Notes under the pieces: generated by a model
Seen by the model: only the letters and a program-made list of their open reading frames with translations
Told to the model about the DNA's origin: nothing
Database searches by the model: none
Made by a program: the position numbers and the translations under genes
Assembly: GCF_012396365.1 (NCBI RefSeq)
Contig: NZ_JAAXPG010000001.1
Span: forward strand, 310,001-374,000
DNA length: 64,000 bases
Direction of reading: 5' to 3'
DNA from: Nocardiopsis alborubida
Lineage (GTDB): Bacteria > Actinomycetota > Actinomycetes > Streptosporangiales > Streptosporangiaceae
In this document: piece after piece, positions 24,611 to 33,466 of the stretch
How the letters are laid out: each line of letters begins with the position of its first letter
Numbering within the stretch: the first letter of the stretch is position 1

Positions 24611-27178
24611 CTAGGGATTGAGGACCAGCTCGTCCGTGGCGGCCGCGCGCACGGCCTCCTCGGTGACCGCGAACGGCAGGGTCTCGCCCCGGCTCCACGG
24701 CTCCAGCTGGTCGTCGTAGTTGGGGTGGAACGCGTGGCCGGAGTTGCCGGTCAGGTGGATCCACGTCGACGCGTCGCGGTCGGCCAGGTCCACCACCATC
24801 CGCATCGACGGCACCGCCGTGATCGCGTATCCCGCGGTCGGGTCCCAGCCCGTGGCGTTGACGATGCTGGCCCCGCCCGAGCTCTCCACCGGGCCCCGGT
24901 TGAACAGCCACTCGACCGGACCGATGCCCGACGTTCCGAACGACTCGTGGGTCGCGGTCAGGGTGTGCAGGTCTCCCCAGCGCCAGTCGGCGGGGTCCTC
25001 GCCCAGCAGCTCGGTCAGCTCCCGCGCGGCGGCGTCCATCGCCGCGGCCAGCACCTCCTCGCGCCCGCTGGCCTCGGCGCCCCGCCACCAGTCCGACTCG
25101 GGGTCCTCCAGCAACTGCCCCACCACGTACATCCCGCGCGAGCTGCCGCTCATGGTCAGCGGCTCCAGCTCGTCGAACAGCAGCGGCAGCAGATGCCGCC
25201 AGGTGGCCTGGTAGAACGCGGCTCCGGCGGAGTCGGTCGCGGTGAACAGGTCCCACTCCCGCAGCTGCTCCTGGGCCCGGGCCGTGACCCCGTCGACGTC
25301 CGCCTCCAACAGGTGCGGCACGACCTCGACCGCGCCGCCGTGGAAGGAGTCCATATGGATGCGCGACATGTCCTCACCGGTCACCGGTCCTTCACCGATC
25401 GCCTCGGTGAGCAGGTCGTTGATCCGCTGGGACCGGTACCCGTAGTCCCAGTCACCGGTGAGCATGTGCTCGTAGTCGGCGTCCACGACCGACTGGTTGG
25501 CGGTGACGATGACGCCCGACTCGGGGTTGTACACGCTCGGCAGCTCCTCGAAGGGGAGGTACTCCTCCTCCCAGTCGTAGGCGGAGTCCCAACCGGGCGC
25601 CGGGTAGCGGCCGTCGCCCTCGCCGCGCACCGGCACCAGGCCGGGCGCCTGGTAGCCGATGTTCCCCTCCCCGTCCGCGTAGACGAGGTTCTGGGCGGGG
25701 ACCTCGAACCGGCTGGCCGCCTCGCGGAAGTCGTCCCAGCCGCGGGCCCGGTTCAGCGCGAAGATCGAGTCCGCCGTCGTGCCCGGCTGGAGCGCGGTCC
25801 ACCGCAGGGCGACGGCGTACTCGCCCTCCTCCGCGCCCTCCAGCTCCGGCTCCTCCGCCAACGCCTCCAGATTCGCGCCCGCGGCGGTGTCGGACAGCAG
25901 CGGCCCGTGGTGGGTGGAGCGCACGACGATGTCGACGTCCTCGCCGCCCGCCACCCGGACGGTCTCCTCGCGGGTCTCCAGCGGCCGAGGCTCGCCGTCG
26001 ACCACGTAGTCGCCGCCCTCGATCCGTTCCACGTACAGGTCCATGACGTCGGGGTTGAGGTTGGTGAACCCCCAGGCGATGGACTCGTTCTGCCCGATGA
26101 TCACACCGGGCAGGCCGGAGAAGCTGAAGCCGCTGACGTCGTAGGGGCACGCCTCGGTGAGCTCGGTGCAGTGCAGACCGATCTGGTACCAGGTGGAGGG
26201 CATCGACGCGCCCAGATGGGGGTCGTTGGCGAGGAGGGGCAGACCGCTCTCGGTGTGCTCGCCGCCGACCACCCACGAGTTGGATCCCAGGTCGGGACTG
26301 GTGCTGGGACCGAGCATCGAGGGCAGTGACGCCGCGGTACCGGCCACCTCGGTCAGCGCGGAGACGGCCTCCTCCGGCAGTTCGGGGGCGCGCCGCTCGT
26401 CGGCCTCCCGCAGGTCCGCCTCATCGGAGTCCTCGGAACCCCCGTCGGCCCCGGCCTGACCGTGCTCGTCGGTGTCGGTGATGGGCAGGTGCTCCTCGTG
26501 GGGGTAGGCCGGGTACAGCTCCTCGATCTGCTCGCGGGTCAGCCCGGCGTCGAGCAGCTGGGCGCGCTCGGTCTCCTCCACCATGTTGCCGCCCAGGTCC
26601 CAGGCCATGGCCTTGAGCCAGGCGAGGCTGTCGACCGGAGTCCACTCCTCGATCTCGTGGCCGCCGTTGAGCACGGAGAGCAGCCCGTACTCCAGGCTGG
26701 CCTCGGTGCCGTCGTTCTCGGCCAGCCAGGCGTTGACCCCGGCCGCGTAGGAGTCGAGGTGGGTCTGTGTCTCCGGGGCGAGCAGCTCGTACTCCTGCTC
26801 GGCCACGTGCCGCCAGCCCATGGTGCGCAGGTAGACGTCGGTGTCCACCTGGTCGGGACCGAAGAGCTCGGCCGTGCGCCCGGCCGTGACGTGGCGGCGG
26901 AAGTCCATCTCCCAGAAGCGGTCCTGGGCGTGCGTGAAGCCCTGCGCCATGAACAGGTCGTGGGTGTTGTCCGCGTAGACGTGGGGGACGCCGTGCTCGT
27001 CGCGCAGCACGGTGACGGAGGACTCCAGGCCCGGGAGCGGGAGCTCTCCGGAGGTCTCCGGGAACGACCTCCGGACAGTCCATATCCCCAGGAGCGCGCC
27101 GACCAGGGCCAGCACCACGACCGCGGCGAGGAAGCCCAGAAGTGCACGAACGAGGACACGCTTACGCATTACACCCAT
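24611..27178 (-). CDS. Penicillin acylase family N-terminal-Ser hydrolase
   Basis: 855 residues. One N-terminal membrane helix (about residues 11-33) acts as a signal anchor. The alpha chain region begins VTVLRDEHGVPHVYADN. The autocatalytic cleavage site is G298/Ser299 in DLGSNSWVVGG, so Ser299 should become the N-terminal nucleophile of the beta subunit; the oxyanion/His-Asn region ANDPHLG and the later TNLNPDVMDLY fit the family. An acidic stretch (GADGGSEDSDEADLREADE) is the spacer peptide removed on maturation. Likely substrates are amides such as acyl-homoserine lactones or beta-lactam side chains; this cannot be settled here. TAGGGT lies 6 nt before the ATG, suggesting a leaderless transcript. 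Confidence 0.9.
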   Translation of the reverse strand: MGVMRKRVLVRALLGFLAAVVVLALVGALLGIWTVRRSFPETSGELPLPGLESSVTVLRDEHGVPHVYADNTHDLFMAQGFTHAQDRFWEMDFRRHVTAGRTAELFGPDQVDTDVYLRTMGWRHVAEQEYELLAPETQTHLDSYAAGVNAWLAENDGTEASLEYGLLSVLNGGHEIEEWTPVDSLAWLKAMAWDLGGNMVEETERAQLLDAGLTREQIEELYPAYPHEEHLPITDTDEHGQAGADGGSEDSDEADLREADERRAPELPEEAVSALTEVAGTAASLPSMLGPSTSPDLGSNSWVVGGEHTESGLPLLANDPHLGASMPSTWYQIGLHCTELTEACPYDVSGFSFSGLPGVIIGQNESIAWGFTNLNPDVMDLYVERIEGGDYVVDGEPRPLETREETVRVAGGEDVDIVVRSTHHGPLLSDTAAGANLEALAEEPELEGAEEGEYAVALRWTALQPGTTADSIFALNRARGWDDFREAASRFEVPAQNLVYADGEGNIGYQAPGLVPVRGEGDGRYPAPGWDSAYDWEEEYLPFEELPSVYNPESGVIVTANQSVVDADYEHMLTGDWDYGYRSQRINDLLTEAIGEGPVTGEDMSRIHMDSFHGGAVEVVPHLLEADVDGVTARAQEQLREWDLFTATDSAGAAFYQATWRHLLPLLFDELEPLTMSGSSRGMYVVGQLLEDPESDWWRGAEASGREEVLAAAMDAAARELTELLGEDPADWRWGDLHTLTATHESFGTSGIGPVEWLFNRGPVESSGGASIVNATGWDPTAGYAITAVPSMRMVVDLADRDASTWIHLTGNSGHAFHPNYDDQLEPWSRGETLPFAVTEEAVRAAATDELVLNP

Positions 27179-27480
27179 GGCGGAACCCTAGGGTGCTCGT
27201 GGTCACAGTCTCCAGAGTCCGGGGTCACGCGGACCCAATTGTTACCAACTGGTAGGCAACGGGGAGCCGAACGGAAGATGGCGCGAACCGCCTGGTCGGA
27301 AGCGGACAGCCGCCCGGCTGGATCCGTGCCGTCCGCAATCAGTCGCGTCTGCCTTGCCTGCGCCACCGCCGAGTGGGCTTGCCGTCTCAGCAGCCTCAAT
27401 GCGCGCTGGCCCTCTGCGTCGGGTGTCTCGAACGGTGCAAAGTGCTCGGGTTGTTCGAGAAGGCTATGTTTGGAACGAGG
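27179..27480. other. Gap between nuclease and penicillin acylase genes
   Basis: 302 bases with lower GC than most of the window. It holds the acylase promoter (TAGGGT at 27185-27190, minus strand) and an AT-richer segment near 27236-27260 (CCCAATTGTTACCAACTGG). No gene, RNA or clear terminator was identified. Confidence 0.4.
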
Positions 27481-28518
27481 TCATGTTGAAGAAATGGGTT
27501 CGACTGGCCACCCAGTAAAGGTGTCCTTATTCCGGTAGACGAGGTGGATATTCACTGAGGAAAGAAGGCTTTGTAGGTCTGAGTGAGGTTTCTCGGGTAG
27601 CAGGATGGCAAGTGTGGGGGTCGGTGTGATATGTCTCCGGTAGTCCATGAGTTGTCCGATGGCCATGCGCACGGCTTCGCGTGAACTGGTTCCTTTGGCC
27701 TCATAGAGAACATTGGAGTTGTTGTCATAGAGGTCAGTGAGAAGGCTAGACGAGAGCCCTGCGACTCTAATTTGGTATCTTTTGACCTCGTGTTCATGCT
27801 TTTCGAGCATGGCCTTGAAGGCATCGCATAATTCAGCCTCTTTGCGGCCGACTTTGGTCTGTGGGACGGCTGACCTGGAAATGGGCTTGCCGTTGTGTGC
27901 CTCTGGCTCCACCATGACGCTCGTGGTGATGGTGGAGACATCGGCGGATACTTGCCGAACCTCGGTGTTAGGTAGAGGTTCAATGATGTCTTCTGGGCGT
28001 GGCACTAGCTCCTCAGCCGGGCGCAAGCGAAAGACGATGACTCGTCTAAAGATGCCTTGCCTGTTGGGTGCTTCGCGAAAGACGTAGGGAAGTTCCTTGT
28101 CCAGTTCGAACTTCCCTACATAGCGCTGAATCCTTGTCTTTTTTCTGGGGACAGTGCCCACGGCTTTGAACACACGCAGTGCTCGACCGTCGTCTACGTG
28201 AAGTAAAATGGCACGGTTTCTCTGGCCGTTGCGGCCTTCGAATACCTGGTCTTCTTCTCCGTCTCCGGTGTACTCGAAGAGGGGCTCGGAGCTTTCCTCG
28301 TCGGGGACCCAGCCGTCGTAGTAGCCGAACTGCTCACCTGAGGCAGGGTCGGTGTAGAGCAACACGTTGGGAGAGGTAGCGCAAGGATGGATCCCCTGGC
28401 CCTGCCCGCCTCCAAAGGCTGCCTTCATTTCCGCACGAGTGGTCAGTTCGCCAGGTTTGATCCCTTTGCCAGCCATGAGATTAATGTACAGCTTTGGCGT
28501 ACGTGGGATCTGAGCCAT
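27481..28518 (-). CDS. Putative modification-dependent nuclease: ScoMcrA-like SRA domain plus PD-(D/E)XK domain
   Basis: 345 residues. Residues about 25-165 resemble the SRA-like domain of ScoMcrA-type proteins: TTRAEMKAAFGGGQGQGIH, GEQFGYYDGW, FEYTGDGEEDQVFEGRNGQ, NRAILLHVDDGRALRVF and a closing RRVIVFRLRP. Residues about 225-310 look like a PD-(D/E)XK nuclease: LLTDLYD (Asp262), LYEAK (Glu273, Lys275) and GQLMDYRR (Gln289). ScoMcrA itself carries an HNH nuclease instead. The expected role is binding of modified DNA and cutting it, a type IV restriction activity. The gene is clearly lower in GC than its neighbours with many A/T-ending codons, implying horizontal acquisition. No methyltransferase gene is adjacent. 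The ribosome site is weak. Confidence 0.72.
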   Translation of the reverse strand: MAQIPRTPKLYINLMAGKGIKPGELTTRAEMKAAFGGGQGQGIHPCATSPNVLLYTDPASGEQFGYYDGWVPDEESSEPLFEYTGDGEEDQVFEGRNGQRNRAILLHVDDGRALRVFKAVGTVPRKKTRIQRYVGKFELDKELPYVFREAPNRQGIFRRVIVFRLRPAEELVPRPEDIIEPLPNTEVRQVSADVSTITTSVMVEPEAHNGKPISRSAVPQTKVGRKEAELCDAFKAMLEKHEHEVKRYQIRVAGLSSSLLTDLYDNNSNVLYEAKGTSSREAVRMAIGQLMDYRRHITPTPTLAILLPEKPHSDLQSLLSSVNIHLVYRNKDTFTGWPVEPISST

Positions 28519-28884
28519 GAAAGAGGTCGGCGTCTGCCTCGTCTGACCTGCAAGAATCGGATTGAAGAAGGCATCGGTGCTGTTCAGTAGGCGCGTGGTG
28601 AGCGGGCGACGTTGCCCACCCCCACGGCTTCAGGAACCAGGTCCTCAGACAGGCGCTCGGCCGCGAGCGGCAGAGTAGGACGCAACCGACCCGCGCCGCT
28701 GCCCCTCCCATCTGTCTGTGGACAACTCCCGCCCTGCCCGGCGGAACCGCGTTCCGGGTCGCCTCCGCGCCAAGCCTTCGTCAACACTTCGTCCTGCTCA
28801 CGGTGACACGAGGCGGTGTCCTGGAAGCGGGACGTCCTCTCTGACAGCCTCGGACGCGCCGTCGATGCTCTGGGGGAAAACGCG
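28519..28884. other. Divergent gap between nuclease and DUF1540 genes
   Basis: 366 bases. GC rises from the low value of the nuclease gene to the chromosomal value across this gap, so it probably contains one edge of the acquired segment. No direct repeat marking a junction, RNA gene or convincing ORF was found. Confidence 0.4.
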
Positions 28885-29169
28885 ATGGACATGCCCGTGG
28901 TGAACTCGTGCCAGGTGGACGCCTGCGCCTACAACACCGACCACTCCTGTCACGCACTGGCCATCACCGTGGGGAACTCCTCCCACGCCCAGTGCGACAC
29001 CTTCTTCGGCGCCAGCGACCAAGGCGGCGACCCCGTCGCCACCGGCCAGGTCGGCGCCTGCAAGATGTCCAACTGCGAGCACAACGTCCAGCTGGAGTGC
29101 CAGGCCCCGGCCATCTCCGTCGGGTACGTGCACCAGCAGGCGGACTGCCTCACCTACGCGCCCGCCTGA
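28885..29169 (+). CDS. Protein with two DUF1540 metal-binding motifs
   Basis: 94 residues made of two copies of the DUF1540 pattern: SCQVDACAYNTDHSCHALAI ending AQCDTF, and ACKMSNCEHNVQLECQAPAI ending ADCLTY. Each has four Cys spaced CxxxxC-x7-C...C, probably a small zinc-binding unit. No function is established for the family, which is common in spore-forming and filamentous bacteria. GGGGGAAAA precedes the ATG; an ATG two codons later is possible. Confidence 0.82.
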   Translation: MDMPVVNSCQVDACAYNTDHSCHALAITVGNSSHAQCDTFFGASDQGGDPVATGQVGACKMSNCEHNVQLECQAPAISVGYVHQQADCLTYAPA

Positions 29170-29195
29170 GCGGCGCCGCGCACCGGCTCACTTCA

Positions 29196-29222
29196 CGGCC
29201 CCGGGTCCGAAGTCCGGGGCCG
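29196..29222. terminator. Terminator-like hairpin after DUF1540
   Basis: 9-bp inverted repeat CGGCCCCGG / CCGGGGCCG with a 9-nt loop, 27 nt after the stop codon. The following 190 bases to the convergent gene show nothing further. Confidence 0.55.
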
Positions 29223-29411
29223 CTCCGCGTCTAGAGCTGACGTTCGGGCCCGCCGCCGTGGTGCCGACACGACCCCCTCAGCAGTCGCGCCCACCGGTGC
29301 GGGCGGCCCTGCCTTCCCGCCCGCACCGACCGGCGACCCCGGCTCAGACCCCGCGGCCCTCAGACCTTCCGGCGCGTCCCCGCCTCCGCGACCCTCGAAC
29401 CCCCGCGGCCC

Positions 29412-30446
29412 TCAGACCTTCCAGCCCGCCTCCGCCGCCTCGCGGCGCAGCCGCTCCACGACCAGCGCCGCGGGATCGTCACCGGCCGCCCGGAACCCCT
29501 CTCCCGCCCACAGCGCCATCCCGCCGGGGTCCCCCGCCCGGGCGGCCGCCGCGCGCAGCGGCTTCGTCATGTGGTGGATCTCGGGGTAGGCGAAGGGCCT
29601 TCGCGGGTGCTCGGCGATGAACCTGTTGGCCAGGCCCCGCGCCGGACGGCCGGTGAAAGCCCACGTCACGGCCGTCTCCGTGTACCCGGGGTCGGCCAGG
29701 GCAGCCTTGTGGACCGGGTTGGCACCGCTCTCGGGACAGCGCAGGAACGCCGTGCCCAGCTGCGCGGCGGTCGCACCGGCGTCCAGGGCCCCGGCCACGT
29801 CGGCCCCGGTCATGATCCCCCCGGCGGCGATCACCGGCACGTCCACCGCGCCGACCACGTCCGCCAACAGCTCCCGCAGCGGCAGACTGACGCTCCCGAC
29901 CGGGTCGAACGCGCCACGGTGGCCCCCGGCCTCCGCGCCCTGCGCGCACACCCCGCCGGCTCCGCGCGCCACGGCCTCGCGTGCCTCCCCGGCCGTGGTC
30001 ACGGTGACCACCGTGGCGCTGCCCGCCGCGCGCAGCCGCTCCAGGACGGCGGCGTCCGGGCAGCCGAAGGTGAAGCTCACCACCGGCACGGCCGTCTCCG
30101 CGAGCAGGTCGATCTTGGCCGCCCACGCGTCGTCGTCGTGCACCGGGGTGCCGACCGGCGTCCCGTACCGCTCGGCCTCGGACTCCAGGTCGGAACGGTA
30201 GGACGTCGCCACGTCCGGATCGGAGGGCGGGCCCGGCACGAACACGTTCACTCCGAACGCGCCGACTCCGGCGTCCCGCACCGCCCTGATCTGGTCGGCG
30301 AGGGTGTCGGGGGTCAGGTACCCGGCCGCGAGGAAACCCGTTCCGCCCGCTCCCGCCACCGCCGCCACCAGCGCAGGTGTGGCGGCACCGCCCGCCATGG
30401 GCGCCTGCACGATCGGGCGCTCCCGCAGAAGCTCTGCCAGGCTCAT
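29412..30446 (-). CDS. Nitronate monooxygenase / FMN-dependent TIM-barrel oxidoreductase
   Basis: 344 residues. N-terminal IVQAPMAGGAATPALVAAVAGAGGTGFLAAGY is the FMN-binding start of the 2-nitropropane dioxygenase family; GVNVFVPG, VSFTFGCPD, GAEAGGHRG and PVIAAGGIMTGADVAGALDAGA follow in the correct order, the last two contacting the flavin phosphate. The catalytic-type His sits in AGGHRG. It would oxidise alkyl nitronates (for example propionate-3-nitronate) or act as a related enoyl reductase. ATG with GGAGAGGAACC upstream. Confidence 0.9.
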   Translation of the reverse strand: MSLAELLRERPIVQAPMAGGAATPALVAAVAGAGGTGFLAAGYLTPDTLADQIRAVRDAGVGAFGVNVFVPGPPSDPDVATSYRSDLESEAERYGTPVGTPVHDDDAWAAKIDLLAETAVPVVSFTFGCPDAAVLERLRAAGSATVVTVTTAGEAREAVARGAGGVCAQGAEAGGHRGAFDPVGSVSLPLRELLADVVGAVDVPVIAAGGIMTGADVAGALDAGATAAQLGTAFLRCPESGANPVHKAALADPGYTETAVTWAFTGRPARGLANRFIAEHPRRPFAYPEIHHMTKPLRAAAARAGDPGGMALWAGEGFRAAGDDPAALVVERLRREAAEAGWKV

Positions 30447-30810
30447 GGTTCCTCTCCTCGTCCTCGGCCGCTCCGGCTGAGGCGCGGCGACGCCCCCGTC
30501 CCCGTGGGTCCCGGCCGGGGTCCGATCACCCCGTGGAACCCGCGAGCGGAGCGCTGGCCGGACCACGCCTCCCATACCCAGGGGATGCTACCGACGCGCG
30601 TTTTCCGGAGTTCGACCGCACCCGCCCAGAAACGCGATATCGCCGTTTGCCCGACAGTTCCTGTGACATGGGACACGGGGTTTTCCGGAGTGGTCGAAAA
30701 GGGAGGGTTCCTTCCCGGTTCCGACCCACGGGGAAAGGCGTGTGAGCGACGCGTCCCCTTCCTGCTCCCGCCCGCTGTCCGGCCGTCCGCCACTTGCCTC
30801 TTTCCTCCAA
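30447..30810. other. Gap between MFS transporter and nitronate monooxygenase
   Basis: 364 bases. GTTTTCCGGAGT occurs twice (30600-30611 and 30680-30691), exactly 80 bp apart, and an AT-richer tract (GAAACGCGATATCGCCG) lies between. The pair may be regulatory sites for the minus-strand monooxygenase gene. No ORF with convincing codon use was found. Confidence 0.4.
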
Positions 30811-32058
30811 CTATCCGCCCGTCCCGTCCAGTTCCGGCTCGTCCGGGGATCCCTCCTCCTCACCCCCGACGAACCGCACCGACTCCGGGAAGCGTCGGGA
30901 CAGCAGGACGGTCGCCAGCGCCGCGGCCACCCCGAACCCGGCCACCGCCGTCACCGTCCAGTCCAGTCCGAACAGCTCCCACAGCCACCCGAACGCCAGC
31001 ACGGTCAGCATCCTGACCGCGTTGCCCACCATCCCCAGCATCGCGGACATGGTGTTGCGGTTGGCGTCGGAGAACATCGTCTGCTGCCACACGTGCGACA
31101 GCACCACGGCCAGCCCCAGCAGGAACTCCGCCGCCGCCAGCCCCGCCACCAGCGGTACGATCCCGTGCGCCGCCAGCACCAGGGGCAGGCCCGAGGACGC
31201 CGCGAAGACGGGTCCCCACACATGGGGCCGGTCGCGCCCCACGAACCGCGAACACGCCGAACCCGCCGCCATGGCCGCCATCATCACCAGCAGCACCAGG
31301 CCGTTGAGCCGCACGTCCGCGCCGTGCTCGGCCGCGAGCATCGGCTGCCAGGAGAGTACGAGGGCGGCCAGCCCCGAGACCGACGCCGCGGACAGGGCCA
31401 CCAGCGGCACGAAACGCCTGCTCACCACCAGTACGGCCGACTCCCGGACGATCGCGGTGAGCGGACGCCCCGGTTGGCCGGGGGAGCGGGGGAAGCACAC
31501 CGGCGCCAGCAGAGCCAACACCACCAGCATCACCCCACTCACCAGCACCAGGGCGTCCGCGGACAGCCAGGTACCCGCCGCCATCACCGAGGCCGCCCCC
31601 AGCACCGCACCGCTGTTCCCCGCCACCTGGCCGAACCGCACCGTCCGCGCGATCCGCGCCGGGCGGTCGCGGTCACCGATCCGGTTGACCACGAGCGCGA
31701 CCAGCGTCCCCGACTGCAGGTGGAAGCCGACCGCCCACAGGTACATGGACGCGAGCGTCAGCGCGAGCCCGTCCGCGTACCCCATCAGCACGAAGCCCGC
31801 ACCCCACACGGCGAGCCCCGCCGCCAGCAGCCTGCGGTGGCCGTAGCGGTCACCGAACGCGCCGCTGAGGGCCTCCACGAGCAGGGCCACCAGGTTCGTG
31901 GAGCCGAGCATCAGTCCCAGCAGCCACGGATCCGCCCCGCGTTCCAGCAGGACCGTGACGAAAACCGCGCCGAAAAGGAAATCGGCCGAGGCGCCGAGGA
32001 GGGCGAACGAGGTGTAGCGCAGGAACAATGACGATTCGGCGGTTCTCTCCACGGGCAT
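30811..32058 (-). CDS. Major facilitator superfamily transporter
   Basis: 415 residues with twelve hydrophobic helices. The loop 2-3 motif is LSGAFGDRYGHRRLL (residues about 64-78), the MFS signature GxxxDRxGRR. The ADFLFGAVFVTVLLERGADPWLLGLML segment and the central Arg-rich loop fit drug/metabolite exporters of the actinobacterial type sometimes annotated as macrolide or tetracycline-like efflux. It ends in an acidic tail (GGEEEGSPDEPELDGTGG). Divergent from the envelope-stress module. Confidence 0.85.
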   Translation of the reverse strand: MPVERTAESSLFLRYTSFALLGASADFLFGAVFVTVLLERGADPWLLGLMLGSTNLVALLVEALSGAFGDRYGHRRLLAAGLAVWGAGFVLMGYADGLALTLASMYLWAVGFHLQSGTLVALVVNRIGDRDRPARIARTVRFGQVAGNSGAVLGAASVMAAGTWLSADALVLVSGVMLVVLALLAPVCFPRSPGQPGRPLTAIVRESAVLVVSRRFVPLVALSAASVSGLAALVLSWQPMLAAEHGADVRLNGLVLLVMMAAMAAGSACSRFVGRDRPHVWGPVFAASSGLPLVLAAHGIVPLVAGLAAAEFLLGLAVVLSHVWQQTMFSDANRNTMSAMLGMVGNAVRMLTVLAFGWLWELFGLDWTVTAVAGFGVAAALATVLLSRRFPESVRFVGGEEEGSPDEPELDGTGG

Positions 32059-32376
32059 GGGCGTTTTCCTGGTCGAGGAACGTCGCGGTTCTGGCGAGCC
32101 CCGTGATGACGGGGGAATTCACGGTTCCGGAGGGAAATTCCGCCCAAGCTAGCACGCGAGTCCCGGGGCGGCCACGGCTTTTCCCGGCCCCGGCGGCGAC
32201 GCTGCGGCCGCTCGCCGTACGGGGGCCGGGCGGCGAGCGGAGGCGCCGGCTCACGTCCCCCGTGACCGGGGACGACGGCTTGTCTGAAGTGCGGCTTTTC
32301 GGTGTGCATGACCGGGCGAAGCCGGGGTAGTCGCGGTGCCAACCGAGCAACAGGCCGACTCCAAGGAGGCTTGGCG
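32059..32376. other. Divergent promoter region (MFS / envelope module)
   Basis: 318 bases. AAGGAGG at about 32363 is the ribosome site of the plus-strand gene. GGGGTAG at 32324-32330 resembles the GGGTAY -10 of SigB-type stress promoters, but I could not place a matching -35 at the right distance. AT-richer sequence around 32090-32150 probably contains the MFS promoter. Confidence 0.35.
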
Positions 32377-33039
32377 ATGCACTCACATGAGGGAAGAGGC
32401 GGACTCGGGGGTACGGGCGGCCGCCTGACCGACACCGCCCGCGGGGCGGCGGGCGAAGTCGCCTCCACGGCGGGGGACCAGGCACGCTCCCTGGCGGACG
32501 AGGCCCGGTCCGAGGCCCGGCACGTCGCCGACGACGTCCAGACCCGCCTGCGTGAGGAAGCCCGGGAGCAGACCCGGCGCACGTCGCAGAACCTGCGCCA
32601 GTGGTCCGAGGAACTGTCGTCCATGGCGGACAGCGGGGAGCAGGACTCCCCGGTGAGCGGTGCCGTGCGCCAGATCGCCCGCAGCGGCCGCGGGGCCGCC
32701 GACTTCCTGGACGACCGCGGAATGGAGGGTCTGGTGGAGGAGGCCAGGAGCTTCGCGCGCCGCAGGCCCGTCGCCTTCCTGGCCGGTGCCGCCATCGCCG
32801 GGTTCGCGCTCGGGCGCGTCCTCAAGGCCTCGTCCGACATCTCCGCGGGCAGGGAAGGGGCCGGTGACAGCAGTCCCGAGGCGCTCCCCGCCGGCGAGCA
32901 GGTCCGTCCGCCCGCACCGCGTATGAGCGAGACCGACCAGGACGAGGGGATCGCGTCCTCCCGTCCGCCCGTCACACCCCGGCCGGAGGACATCGGTCCG
33001 CCACCGCCGGATCCGGGGCCGCGGGGACGCACGTTCTGA
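32377..33039 (+). CDS. Helical, phasin/apolipoprotein-like membrane-associated stress protein
   Basis: 220 residues. Residues 20-85 form long amphipathic helices rich in Ala, Glu, Arg and Asp (ARGAAGEVASTAGDQARSLADEARSEAR), then a hydrophobic segment near 128-148 (PVAFLAGAAIAGFALGRVL), and a Pro-rich C-terminus. This arrangement recurs next to holin-like and DUF3618 genes in actinobacteria. It heads a four-gene cluster with the holin-like protein 10 nt downstream. A role in membrane or envelope stress is inference from the cluster. Confidence 0.7.
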   Translation: MHSHEGRGGLGGTGGRLTDTARGAAGEVASTAGDQARSLADEARSEARHVADDVQTRLREEAREQTRRTSQNLRQWSEELSSMADSGEQDSPVSGAVRQIARSGRGAADFLDDRGMEGLVEEARSFARRRPVAFLAGAAIAGFALGRVLKASSDISAGREGAGDSSPEALPAGEQVRPPAPRMSETDQDEGIASSRPPVTPRPEDIGPPPPDPGPRGRTF

Positions 33040-33049
33040 GGGGGCTGAC

Positions 33050-33466
33050 ATGGCGACCATTCCCGGAGCACGGCGGGAGACGGGCGGGGAGGAGCAGTCC
33101 TTCTCCGAACTCCTCGGCGCGGTGACCGGAGACCTGCAGACGCTGTTCCGCCAGGAACTCGCGCTGGCCAAGGCCGAGATGCGCGAGGAGGCGGTCAAGA
33201 CCGGCAAGGCCGCGGGCCTGCTGAGCGGGGCCGCGGTGGCCGGATACCTGGCCCTGCTGCTGCTCAGCCTCGCGGTGATGTTCGGCCTGGCGGAGTTCAT
33301 CGGCCTGGGCTGGGCCGCGCTGGTCGTCGCGGTGGTGTGGGCGATCGTCGGTGCTGCCTTGGCCGTCGTGGGCCGCAACCGCATGCGCGAGGTCTCTCCG
33401 AAACCGGAACGCACCATCGAGACCCTCAAGGAGGACGCGCAATGGGCGAAACACCCGACCAGATAA
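33050..33466 (+). CDS. Holin-like phage_holin_3_6 (DUF1469-type) membrane protein
   Basis: 138 residues. An amphipathic N-terminal helix (FSELLGAVTGDLQTLFRQELALAKAEMREEA) precedes two membrane helices (about 52-80, AAGLLSGAAVAGYLALLLLSLAVMFGLAEF, and about 85-105). This matches the actinobacterial putative holin superfamily, which despite the name is chromosomal and non-phage. The ATG lies 10 nt after the preceding stop; the 3' end overlaps the next gene by 25 nt, so the three genes are one operon. Confidence 0.82.
   Translation: MATIPGARRETGGEEQSFSELLGAVTGDLQTLFRQELALAKAEMREEAVKTGKAAGLLSGAAVAGYLALLLLSLAVMFGLAEFIGLGWAALVVAVVWAIVGAALAVVGRNRMREVSPKPERTIETLKEDAQWAKHPTR

Noticed and set aside
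27179-27480. Possible tRNA or attachment site at the edge of the lower-GC nuclease gene
   Set aside because: No cloverleaf or TPsiC-like sequence was found, and no direct repeat brackets the gene, so an integrative-element boundary is not supported.
28584-28892. Minus-strand 102-codon frame between the nuclease and DUF1540 genes
   Set aside because: No ribosome site, no domain and poor codon bias; it also overlaps the DUF1540 start.
33050-33466. Prophage holin
   Set aside because: The protein is holin-like, but the neighbours are conserved chromosomal actinobacterial genes and no phage structural or lysis gene is present.
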